Shown here in pieces: positions 1 to 5,346 of a DNA stretch of 5,346 nt; positions within the stretch are counted from its first letter, which is position 1, and the number at the start of each line of letters is the position of its first letter. This DNA is from Gallionella sp. (lineage in GTDB: Bacteria; Pseudomonadota; Gammaproteobacteria; Burkholderiales; Gallionellaceae), in assembly GCA_024654105.1 (NCBI GenBank), contig JANLID010000072.1, positions 1-5,346 of the forward strand, read 5' to 3'. The translations under genes and the position numbers were made by a program. The notes beneath the pieces are model-generated. The model had not been told where the DNA came from, did not search any database, and saw nothing but the letters and a program-made list of their open reading frames with translations.

Positions 1-1
1 T

Positions 2-25
2 ATCGAGCGGGAGCGGCGGCCATGA
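2..25 (+). CDS. Possible 3' end of the upstream antiporter gene (mrpD), partial
   Basis: In proteobacterial mrp/pha operons the gene before mrpE is mrpD, so the end of mrpD is expected here. Frame 2 reads IERERRP and stops with TGA at 23-25, just before the REP-like element, and this is a plausible tail. Frame 1 is also open from base 1 to a TGA at 133-135, which overlaps the mrpE start as ATGA but runs straight through the hairpin element. Too few codons are visible to decide between these, or to recognise the protein from sequence. The assignment rests on operon context only. Confidence 0.25.
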   Translation: MERERRP

Positions 26-45
26 AAACGATTTATTGGTTGGGC

Positions 46-91
46 GCAGGTCGGGCTTCAGCCCGACGTGTCGTGTTAAAACCCGACCTGC
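46..91. repeat. REP-like double-hairpin element
   Basis: Two adjacent small hairpins are visible. The first is GTCGGGCT-TC-AGCCCGAC at 50-67, a perfect 8-base stem. The second is GTCGTGTT-AA-AACCCGAC at 70-87, with one mismatch. The outermost arms GCAGGTCGGG (46-55) and CCCGACCTGC (82-91) also pair perfectly, so a single long stem is possible as an alternative fold. The layout resembles the extragenic palindromes common in proteobacterial genomes. Lying between the likely mrpD end and mrpE, it could stabilise mRNA or cause partial termination and so affect the amount of MrpE-G. There is no T-run, so it is not a canonical intrinsic terminator. Copy number elsewhere in the genome cannot be judged from this window. 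Confidence 0.75.
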
Positions 92-131
92 AACACATAT
101 TTTTACAAGGTTTTGAACGGGGGAGCACAGA

Positions 132-623
132 ATGATGCGCCGCCTGATTCCGCGTCCCGCGCTGTCGCTCGCCTTGTTCCTGCTGTGGGCGACGCTGACC
201 AATGCCGCCTCGCTCGGCACGCTGCTGTTGGGAGGGCTGCTCGCGCTGGCGTTGCCGTTTATCGTATTGCCGTTCTGGCCGGATGTGCCGCGTATTTCGC
301 GTCCGCGTGTGGCGCTCAAGTTCGCCGCGCGTATCGCCTGGGATATGCTGCTCGCCAACTGGGCGGTGGCGCGCCGCGTGGTCGGGCCGGTGGCAAGACT
401 CAGCCCGGCCTTCGTCGAAGTGCCGCTCGACTTGCGCGACCCGTTCGCCGCGACGGTGCTGAGCAGCATCGTGTCGCTGACGCCGGGCACGGTCTCGATC
501 GACGTGGACCGCGAACGCTGGGTGTTGCAACTGCACGCGCTCGACGCGCCCGACCCCGACGCGCTGATCCGCGAAATCAAGCGACGCTACGAAGCGCCGA
601 TCAGGGAGATATTCTCATGCTGA
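132..623 (+). CDS. mrpE: Na+/H+ antiporter subunit E (MrpE/PhaE/MnhE)
   Basis: This is a small membrane subunit of the Mrp-type cation/proton antiporter, which exports Na+ (or K+) in exchange for H+ across the inner membrane. The 163-residue product has the usual MrpE length. Residues about 8-48 are strongly hydrophobic and should form two membrane segments, ending at LPFWPDVP. The rest is a soluble domain with the family hallmark SLTPGTVSID around residues 115-124, where SLTPGT is 115-120. A purine-rich site GGGGGAG at 119-125 precedes the start; ATG 132 and ATG 135 are both usable, and spacing fits either. The gene overlaps mrpF by 7 bases. The identity is supported both by the SLTPGT motif and by the E-F-G gene order. 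The subunit is thought to assist assembly or stability of the complex rather than carry the ions itself. Confidence 0.93.
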   Translation: MMRRLIPRPALSLALFLLWATLTNAASLGTLLLGGLLALALPFIVLPFWPDVPRISRPRVALKFAARIAWDMLLANWAVARRVVGPVARLSPAFVEVPLDLRDPFAATVLSSIVSLTPGTVSIDVDRERWVLQLHALDAPDPDALIREIKRRYEAPIREIFSC

Positions 624-886
624 ACGCCGCTATCGAAATAGGTTTTATTCTCATCGGTCTCGCGATGCTGCTGAACCTGTGGCGGCTGCTGCGCGGGCCC
701 GACATCACCGACCGCATTCTCGCGCTCGACACGCTGAACATCAACGCCATCGCGCTGCTGGTGCTGTTCGGCATCCGCGCGGCCAGCTCCGCGTATTTCG
801 AGGCGGCGCTGCTGCTCGCCGCGATGGGCTTCGTCGCCACCGTGGCGCTGTGCAAATTTCTGTTGCGCGGAGACATCATCGAATGA
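617..886 (+). CDS. mrpF: Na+/H+ antiporter subunit F (MrpF/PhaF/MnhF)
   Basis: An 89-residue protein that is almost wholly hydrophobic, with three likely membrane helices at about 5-22, 36-54 and 60-82. Between helices 1 and 2 it carries the MrpF signature RLLRGPDITDRILALD (residues 23-38), with the conserved GP, DR and D positions. In the Mrp complex MrpF is a small inner-membrane subunit needed for full antiport activity. The start ATG lies inside the end of mrpE, 8 bases after an AGGGAG ribosome binding site at 603-608. The stop TGA overlaps the mrpG start as ATGA, so translation of the three genes is probably coupled. An in-frame open stretch extends upstream to 113 but only shadows mrpE in another frame. 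Confidence 0.93.
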   Translation: MLNAAIEIGFILIGLAMLLNLWRLLRGPDITDRILALDTLNINAIALLVLFGIRAASSAYFEAALLLAAMGFVATVALCKFLLRGDIIE

Positions 887-1200
887 ACCCGGTCACCGAA
901 TTCCTTGTCGCATTTCTTATTCTGCTCGGAGCTGTGTTCGCCTTGCTGGGCTCGGTCGGGCTGGCGCGCCTGCCGGATTTTTTCACCCGCCTGCACGGCC
1001 CGACCAAGGCGACCACGCTGGGCGTGGGCGCGATGGTGCTGGCCTCCGCCGTGTATTTCACCGCCACGCAGGAAGGCGTCAGCCTGCACGAAATCGCCGT
1101 GATGGTGTTCCTGTTCATCACCGCCCCGGTGTCCGCCCACCTGCTGGCCAAGGCGGCACTGCACCGAAGCAGGAATGAGGATGACAAAGAAATTATATGA
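883..1200 (+). CDS. mrpG: Na+/H+ antiporter subunit G (MrpG/PhaG/MnhG)
   Basis: A 105-residue membrane protein with three predicted hydrophobic helices, at about 6-28, 43-62 and 70-92. The family signature is clear: GLARLPDFFTRLHGPTKATT between helices 1 and 2 (residues 26-45), and TAPVSAHLLAKAA in the third helix (80-92). It is the last subunit of the Mrp antiporter operon, as usual in proteobacteria. The ATG overlaps the mrpF stop by four bases; a GGAG at 869-872 is about 10 bases upstream and can serve as ribosome binding site. The C-terminus ends in a short polar tail, HRSRNEDDKEII. No intrinsic terminator is visible after the TGA, so transcription may run on into the following gene. Confidence 0.93.
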   Translation: MNPVTEFLVAFLILLGAVFALLGSVGLARLPDFFTRLHGPTKATTLGVGAMVLASAVYFTATQEGVSLHEIAVMVFLFITAPVSAHLLAKAALHRSRNEDDKEII

Positions 1201-1228
1201 GGCTTGCCTATCCATGCGATCCTGTCGT

Positions 1229-1257
1229 TTGCCCCTCAACGCAACAGGGGATACTAT
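1229..1257 (+). promoter_or_regulatory. Candidate sigma70-type promoter for the helicase-nuclease gene
   Basis: TTGCCC at 1229-1234 and TACTAT at 1252-1257 each match the -35 and -10 consensus at four of six positions and are separated by exactly 17 bases. Transcription would begin near 1264, leaving a leader of about 27 bases before the ATG at 1291. The element lies in the only noncoding gap between the antiporter operon and the accessory genes. A 5-base inverted repeat, CCCCT (1232-1236) with AGGGG (1246-1250), falls in the spacer and could be an operator, but it is short. The match is moderate and could be chance. Confidence 0.35.
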
Positions 1258-1290
1258 CCACCGACAAAGCAAACTCGTGTCAATAAATAC

Positions 1291-4200
1291 ATGACCAACC
1301 CCTTCTTTGACCACCCGATTCTCAACTCTCCTTATGATTGCCCGCCGAGGCACTGGGAGCTTGATGATGATGGTCAACCCACGCAGCAGATTCTTCCAAC
1401 TCGCCGTCCCGCCAAGTTCATCACACCGATCCCAAAGCCCAAGAAGCGCAAGGGCGCTGCCAAACAGGATGGATTCGTTTTCGAGGAAGGCGCAGGGCTG
1501 TCAACGAAGGAACAGCAGTACGACCCCACTTCGATCATCAATGAAGTGCGCGGCCATGTGGATTCCTGGCGTTCCTTGCCCAATTCCAATCAGTGGCAGG
1601 TCACACCGGAGACTGCACGGCTGCTTCAGCACTGGCGCCATCACAAATTCAACTCTATCCGCCCGTTCTTCTGTCAGGTGGAGGCGGTGGAAACCGCGAT
1701 CTGGCTCACCGAGGTAGCACCCCAATCCAGGCACGGCAAGCGCGTACTCGATCATCTCGCTGCGGCGAACAAGGATGCCAATCCCGAGTTGATGCGGCTT
1801 GCGCTAAAACTTGCCACCGGAGCAGGCAAGACGACGGTGATGGCCATGCTCATTGCCTGGCAGACCATCAATGCGGTGCGTCGTCCGGCCAGCAAGCATT
1901 TCACGCGCGGCTTTCTGATCTGTGCACCCGGCCTGACCATCAAGGATCGTCTGCGCGTCCTGCAACCAAACGATCCCAACAGTTACTACAAAGACCGCGA
2001 GCTGGTGCCGGGCGACATGCTCGATGACGTGAACCGCGCCAAGATCGTCATCACCAACTATCACGCCTTCAAGATGCGCGAACGCATTGACCTGTCCAAG
2101 GGCGGGCGGCAGTTGCTCCAAGGCCGCACGGGCGAAGAACCCAAGACACTCGAAACCGAAGGCCAGATGCTCCAGCGCGTGATGCCCGACTTGATGGGCA
2201 TGAAGAACATCCTCGTCATCAACGACGAGGCGCACCACTGCTACCGGGAAAAACCGAAAGACGCCGACGAAGAGAACCTGAAGGGCGACGAGAAAAAAGA
2301 GGCAGAGAAGAACAACGAGGCCGCGCGCCTGTGGATTACCGGCCTCGAAGCCGTGAACCGCAAACTGGGCGTTGCCCGCGTCATGGACCTGTCCGCCACG
2401 CCGTTCTTTCTCAGTGGTTCGGGTTACGCAGAAGGCACGCTGTTCCCGTGGACGATGAGCGACTTCTCGCTGATGGATGCCATCGAGTGCGGCATCGTCA
2501 AACTCCCGCGTGTCCCGGTGGCACAGAACATACCGGGACAGGAAATGCCGATGTTCCGAGACCTTTGGGAAAACCTCAAGGACGCTCAACCCAGACTGCC
2601 GAGAGGAGGGCGCACCGTGGCAGGTGAACTCGATCCGCTTAACCTGCCGACCCTTTTGCAAACGGCGCTGCAAGCACTGTATGGCCATTACGAAAAGACC
2701 TTCAAACTTTGGGATGAAGCGGGCATCAAGGTGCCGCCTTGTTTCATCATCGTCTGCCAGAACTGCGCCATCTCCAAGCTGGTTTACGACTTTATCTCCG
2801 GCTTCCAGCGCAAGAAAGATGACGGCACCACCACGCTTGAGAATGGGCGCTTGCCGCTGTTTCGCAACTTCGACGAAGTTACCGGAAACCCGTTGCCACG
2901 CCCGAATACACTCCTCATCGACAGCGAGCAGCTCGAAGCGGGCGATGCACTCGACGACAATTTTCGCGGCATGGCAGCGGATGAAATAGAACGCTTCCGC
3001 CGCGAGATTGTGGAGCGCGCCCGCGATGCCCGTGCTGGCGACAACATCACCGATCAGGAACTGCTGCGCGAAGTCATGAACACCGTCGGCAAGCATGGGC
3101 AGCTTGGCGGTTCCATCCGCTGCGTCGTCTCCGTGTCGATGCTCACCGAGGGCTGGGACGCCAATACCGTCACCCACGTCCTCGGCATACGCGCCTTCGG
3201 CACGCAGCTTCTATGCGAACAGGTGATCGGTCGCGCGCTACGCCGCCAGTCATACGAGTTGAACGAGGAAGGGCTGTTCAACGTCGAATACGCCGACGTT
3301 TTCGGTATCCCCTTCGACTTCACCGCCAAGCCGGTCATCGCGCCGCCGCAACCGCCGCGCGAAACGGTACAGGTCAAGGCCATGCGCCCGGAACGCGACG
3401 CCCTCGAAATCCGGTTCCCTCGCGTGGTGGGCTATCGTGTCGAGTTGCCGGAGGAACGACTTGCCGCCGACTTTAATGCCGAATCCATTCTGACACTCAG
3501 CCCCGATCTGGTCGGACCAACCATCACAGTCAATGCCGGGTTGATTGGCAAGCCGGAAGACTTCAACGTGAAGCACCTGGGCGATGTCCGTCCCTCCACG
3601 GTGCTGTTCAATCTGACCCAACGGTTGCTCTACACCAAATGGCGCGATCCCGGCGAGGAACCCAAGCTCCACCTCTTCGGCCAGCTCAAACGCATCACCA
3701 AGCAATGGCTCGACACCTGCCTTGTGTGCAAGGGTGGCACCTATCCCGCGCTGCTCATGTATCAGGCACTGTCCGACATGGCGTGCAACAAGATCACCGC
3801 CGCGATCACCCGGCAGTTCTTGGAAGAGAGGCCAATCAAGGCGCTGCTCGACGCCTACAACCCCACCGGCTCGACCAAACACGTCCGCTTCAACACGTCG
3901 AAGACAGACCGCTGGCAAACCAGCTCCAAATCCTGCCACATCAACTGGGTGGTTCTCGACAGCGATTGGGAAGGCGAATTCTGCCGCGTCGCGGAAGCGC
4001 ACCCCAAAGTGCGCGCCTATGTGAAAAACCACGGTCTCGGCCTGGAAGTTCCGTATCGCTTCGGCTCCGAGACGCGCAAATATCTGCCCGACTTCATCGT
4101 GCTGGTGGATGACGGCCACGGCGACGATGACCTGCTGCATCTGGTGGTCGAGATCAAGGGCTATCGGCGCGAAGACGCGGTGGAGAAAAAATCCACGATG

Positions 4201-4365
4201 GACACCTACTGGGTTCCCGGCGTGAACCATCTCGGCACTTATGGCCGCTGGGCGTTCGCCGAGTTCACCGAGGTCTATCAGATCGAGGCCGAGTTCAATG
4301 CAAAGGTTGAATCTGAATTCAAAAAGATGATCGACAGTATGGTTCAGGGAGGGAATGAAAAATGA
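1291..4365 (+). CDS. DEAH-box helicase / restriction endonuclease, type III Res-like
   Basis: A 1024-residue superfamily 2 helicase joined to a nuclease domain, the layout of type III-like restriction subunits (it resembles what is annotated as BPTD_3080 family restriction endonuclease). Visible motifs are Walker A LATGAGKTT (174-182, Lys180), DEAH at 312-315, SATP at 368-371, LTEGWDANTV (618-627) and motif VI QVIGRALRR (644-652). Near the C-terminus YLPDFIV with Asp934 and VVEIKG with Glu954 and Lys956 form a PD-(D/E)XK nuclease site. A charged Lys/Glu-rich stretch follows the DEAH box (about 318-340). The protein should translocate on or unwind DNA using ATP and cut it. Start: the frame is open back to a TTG at 1204, but ATG 1291 is preferred because the protein then begins MTNPFFDHPILNSPY, as I recall for relatives, and a promoter lies between the two. 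No clear Shine-Dalgarno precedes it. No methyltransferase partner is in the window. It overlaps the next gene by ATGA. Confidence 0.88.
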   Translation: MTNPFFDHPILNSPYDCPPRHWELDDDGQPTQQILPTRRPAKFITPIPKPKKRKGAAKQDGFVFEEGAGLSTKEQQYDPTSIINEVRGHVDSWRSLPNSNQWQVTPETARLLQHWRHHKFNSIRPFFCQVEAVETAIWLTEVAPQSRHGKRVLDHLAAANKDANPELMRLALKLATGAGKTTVMAMLIAWQTINAVRRPASKHFTRGFLICAPGLTIKDRLRVLQPNDPNSYYKDRELVPGDMLDDVNRAKIVITNYHAFKMRERIDLSKGGRQLLQGRTGEEPKTLETEGQMLQRVMPDLMGMKNILVINDEAHHCYREKPKDADEENLKGDEKKEAEKNNEAARLWITGLEAVNRKLGVARVMDLSATPFFLSGSGYAEGTLFPWTMSDFSLMDAIECGIVKLPRVPVAQNIPGQEMPMFRDLWENLKDAQPRLPRGGRTVAGELDPLNLPTLLQTALQALYGHYEKTFKLWDEAGIKVPPCFIIVCQNCAISKLVYDFISGFQRKKDDGTTTLENGRLPLFRNFDEVTGNPLPRPNTLLIDSEQLEAGDALDDNFRGMAADEIERFRREIVERARDARAGDNITDQELLREVMNTVGKHGQLGGSIRCVVSVSMLTEGWDANTVTHVLGIRAFGTQLLCEQVIGRALRRQSYELNEEGLFNVEYADVFGIPFDFTAKPVIAPPQPPRETVQVKAMRPERDALEIRFPRVVGYRVELPEERLAADFNAESILTLSPDLVGPTITVNAGLIGKPEDFNVKHLGDVRPSTVLFNLTQRLLYTKWRDPGEEPKLHLFGQLKRITKQWLDTCLVCKGGTYPALLMYQALSDMACNKITAAITRQFLEERPIKALLDAYNPTGSTKHVRFNTSKTDRWQTSSKSCHINWVVLDSDWEGEFCRVAEAHPKVRAYVKNHGLGLEVPYRFGSETRKYLPDFIVLVDDGHGDDDLLHLVVEIKGYRREDAVEKKSTMDTYWVPGVNHLGTYGRWAFAEFTEVYQIEAEFNAKVESEFKKMIDSMVQGGNEK

Positions 4366-4871
4366 GCAACATCAAGCTGTTTGAAACAAAGCAGATTCGA
4401 TCCATCTGGAGCGAAGACGATCAGAAATGGTATTTCTCCATTATTGATGTGGTCGCAGCGTTGACCGACAGCCAGAATCCGCAGGATTACTGGTATCGCA
4501 TCAAGCAGCGTGAAAAAATCAGCGGCATGGAACTGTCGACAATCTGTCGACAGTTCAAACTCGAATCACCGGACGGCAAGTCGCGTGAAACCGATTGTTC
4601 CCACACTGAAGGTTTGCTCCGCATCATCCAATCCATCCCTTCCCCCAAGGCCGAACCCTTCAAGCGCTGGCTGGCCAAAGTGGGTTATGAGCGACTGGAA
4701 GAAATCGAAAATCCCGAACTCGCCGCAACACGGATGCGCGAGGTGAGCCAGAGAAAATTTGACAAGATGAACAGGACGAACAGGATAAAAAAATCTGGCG
4801 AGCACTGCTTTACCAAACATCCTGTTCATTTTGTAAATCCTGTCTCAGGTTTTCTTTGCGGGCTGCTGTAA
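4362..4871 (+). CDS. BRO-N domain protein, C-terminally truncated
   Basis: The N-terminal ~125 residues match the BRO-N/antirepressor family: KLFETKQIRSIWSEDDQKWYF, then IIDVVAALT, YWYRIKQRE and the strongly conserved IIQSIPSPKAEPFKRWLAKVGYER run. BRO-N domains are found in phage antirepressors and in many chromosomal proteins and are thought to bind DNA. As I recall, chromosomal relatives of this type are about 270-290 residues, continuing after the NPELAATRMRE segment (117-127) into a conserved second half. Here that half is missing. From about residue 130 the protein is encoded by a repeat element and ends in a tail containing HPVHFVNPVS. The total is 169 residues. A strong ribosome binding site, AGGGAGG at 4346-4352, lies 9 bases before the ATG, which overlaps the upstream stop as ATGA. 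The stop TAA shares its last base with the next start (TAATG). It may be a functional short form or a pseudogene. Confidence 0.8.
   Translation: MSNIKLFETKQIRSIWSEDDQKWYFSIIDVVAALTDSQNPQDYWYRIKQREKISGMELSTICRQFKLESPDGKSRETDCSHTEGLLRIIQSIPSPKAEPFKRWLAKVGYERLEEIENPELAATRMREVSQRKFDKMNRTNRIKKSGEHCFTKHPVHFVNPVSGFLCGLL
4531..4555. repeat. Perfect 11-base inverted repeat inside the BRO-N gene
   Basis: AACTGTCGACA at 4531-4541 is the exact reverse complement of TGTCGACAGTT at 4545-4555, with three bases between. Each arm also contains the self-complementary TGTCGACA, so the site is both an inverted and a direct repeat. It encodes ELSTICRQF in the BRO-N domain. It could be a protein-binding site or an mRNA hairpin within the coding region, or an accident of codon use. 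No function is assigned. Confidence 0.7.
4750..4850. repeat. ACAGGAT-type palindromic repeat element, left copy
   Basis: The 5' arm at 4761-4786 is built of 9-base units (GACAAGATG, AACAGGACG, AACAGGAT). The 3' arm at 4819-4844 is its imperfect reverse complement, matching at 20 of 26 positions. A run of seven A and about 25 further bases separate the arms. It shares AGAAAATTTG-type flanking bases and the arm-A7 structure with the right copy at 5242-5336. The copy lies wholly within the BRO-N reading frame and encodes its tail. It has more mismatches between arms than the right copy, suggesting it is older or under less constraint. Confidence 0.85.
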
Positions 4872-5338
4872 TGGAACACGGTGAAGTCACCCAGAAAATC
4901 ATCGGCTGCGCCATGAAGGTGCATGGCACTCTCGGGCAGGGCTTTCTGGAGTCGGTTTATCAGAACGCACTTGCGCTTGAGTTGCGTAAGGCTGGTATGA
5001 AAATCGAGTGCGAGAAAAAAATTCAGGTCACTTATGATGGCGTGGTCGTCGGCGACTTCGTCGCGGACATGCTGATCAATGAGTGTGTCCTGATTGAGAA
5101 TAAGGCAGTCCAGGTGCTTGCCATCGCTCACGAGGTGCAATTAGTCAACTACCTGACCGCAACAGGGATCGACATCGGCTTGCTGCTAAACTTCGGTGCT
5201 TCCCGGCTGGAATTTAAACGGAAGACCAAGACATATCAACCCAGAAAATTTGGACAGGATGAACAGGATGGGCAGGATAAAAAAACCACTGATTCTGATC
5301 TTCCTCATCCTGTAAATCCTGTTAATCCTGTCCAATAA
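4871..5338 (+). CDS. GxxExxY protein (PD-(D/E)XK_3-like)
   Basis: A 155-residue protein. The name-giving motif is GFLESVY (Gly24, Glu27, Tyr30), after an N-terminal helix that includes AMKVHGTLG. A nuclease-like core follows: Asp66 in VADMLIN and Glu76-x-Lys78 in LIENKAV, then Gln90-x-x-x-Tyr94 in HEVQLVNYL and a terminal NFGASRLEFKRK. This arrangement fits the PD-(D/E)XK fold family to which GxxExxY proteins are assigned; no reaction is established to my knowledge. From about residue 126 the protein is read through a repeat element, giving GQDEQDGQDKK and then HPVNPVNPVQ, which is unlikely to be part of the fold. ATG 4871 is chosen because it overlaps the upstream stop (TAATG) and the protein then begins just before the conserved region; a TTG at 4856 is the alternative. 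No good ribosome binding site is visible, so translation probably depends on coupling to the BRO-N gene. Confidence 0.88.
   Translation: MEHGEVTQKIIGCAMKVHGTLGQGFLESVYQNALALELRKAGMKIECEKKIQVTYDGVVVGDFVADMLINECVLIENKAVQVLAIAHEVQLVNYLTATGIDIGLLLNFGASRLEFKRKTKTYQPRKFGQDEQDGQDKKTTDSDLPHPVNPVNPVQ
5242..5336. repeat. ACAGGAT-type palindromic repeat element, right copy
   Basis: The 5' arm at 5250-5278 (units GGACAGGAT, GAACAGGAT, GGGCAGGAT) and the 3' arm at 5307-5335 (three ATCCTGT units) are reverse complements at 25 of 29 positions, with 28 bases between them. The element encodes the last ~30 residues of the GxxExxY protein and spans its stop. The outer bases TTGGACAGGAT and ATCCTGTCCAA pair perfectly. 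As RNA it should fold into a long hairpin followed by only a short A-rich stretch, so it may slow or end transcription although it lacks a U-tract. It is the better preserved of the two copies. Confidence 0.88.
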
Positions 5339-5346
5339 AATCATGG

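Larger units (their letters stand above)
4750..5336 (+). mobile_element. Candidate repeat-flanked GxxExxY cassette
   Basis: The GxxExxY gene sits between two directly oriented copies of the same palindromic element, and homology of the upstream BRO-N protein stops a few codons before the left copy. This is what would be seen if a small unit (element, gene, element) had inserted into or replaced the 3' half of a BRO-family gene. No transposase, target-site duplication or integrase is visible, so movement would have to be by recombination between repeats or by enzymes supplied from elsewhere. The boundaries given are those of the repeats and are approximate. Confidence 0.35.

Noticed and set aside
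1232..1250. Intrinsic terminator after mrpG (CCCCT/AGGGG hairpin)
   Set aside because: The stem is only five bases with a nine-base loop and no T-run follows, so it is too weak to call.
1204..1290. TTG start at 1204 extending the helicase-nuclease by 29 residues
   Set aside because: The extra residues look unlike the protein that follows, a promoter candidate lies within the stretch, and ATG 1291 gives the N-terminus MTNPFFDHPILNSPY that fits the family.
1804..3177. 457-codon open frame on the minus strand
   Set aside because: It lies entirely opposite the helicase-nuclease gene, whose motifs are clear. Its translation has no recognisable family pattern and it arises from the codon bias of the + strand gene.
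3718..3786. Zinc-binding cysteines in the helicase-nuclease (Cys810, Cys813, Cys832)
   Set aside because: A CxxC pair is present, but a fourth ligand is not evident and the spacing does not match a known finger.
3250..4230. 326-codon open frame on the minus strand
   Set aside because: It is a shadow of the C-terminal half of the helicase-nuclease, with no recognisable domain or start context.
4761..5335. CRISPR array suggested by short recurrent ACAGGAT units
   Set aside because: The units are only nine bases, adjacent with no spacers, and arranged as inverted arms. There are no repeat-spacer units of CRISPR size and no cas genes.
5339..5346. Start of a further gene at the ATG near 5343
   Set aside because: Only a few bases remain, with no ribosome binding site and no coding sequence to judge.

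Overview
The window has two parts. The left part (about 1-1200) is the end of a Mrp-type multisubunit Na+/H+ (or K+/H+) antiporter operon, with mrpE, mrpF and mrpG complete, tightly overlapping and on the + strand. The right part (about 1290-5340) is an accessory cluster on the same strand: a large helicase-nuclease of the type III restriction (Res) kind, a short BRO-N domain protein, and a small GxxExxY protein with a PD-(D/E)XK-like core. The high GC content, the proteobacterial-style mrp/pha gene order and a REP-like GTCGGGC/GCCCGAC hairpin pair suggest a proteobacterium, perhaps a betaproteobacterium. That placement is an inference; there is no rRNA or other marker gene here.

Layout. Bases 1-25 may hold the last codons of mrpD. 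Bases 46-91 are a double-hairpin REP-like element sitting inside an otherwise compact operon. mrpE (132-623), mrpF (617-886) and mrpG (883-1200) follow. The 90-base gap 1201-1290 holds a plausible sigma70-type promoter and no convincing terminator, and it marks the switch from transporter genes to accessory genes. The helicase-nuclease (1291-4365) carries DEAH-box helicase motifs and a C-terminal PD-(D/E)XK motif. It overlaps the BRO-N gene (4362-4871) by ATGA, and the BRO-N gene overlaps the GxxExxY gene (4871-5338) by TAATG.

The most notable structure is at the right end. The GxxExxY gene lies between two copies (about 4750-4850 and 5242-5336) of a palindromic element built from 9-base ACAGGAT-type units. 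The left copy supplies the C-terminus of the BRO-N protein, which breaks off from its family at about residue 127. The right copy supplies the C-terminus of the GxxExxY protein. Both proteins therefore end in the same kind of repeat-encoded, NPV-rich tail. This looks like a small cassette that has landed in or replaced the 3' half of a BRO-family gene while keeping the operon translationally coupled.

How the genes may work together. MrpE/F/G are small membrane subunits of one antiporter complex. The helicase-nuclease is probably the restriction arm of a defence system, but no methyltransferase is visible in the window; if one exists it should lie beyond the right end. The role of the BRO-N and GxxExxY proteins in this operon is unknown.
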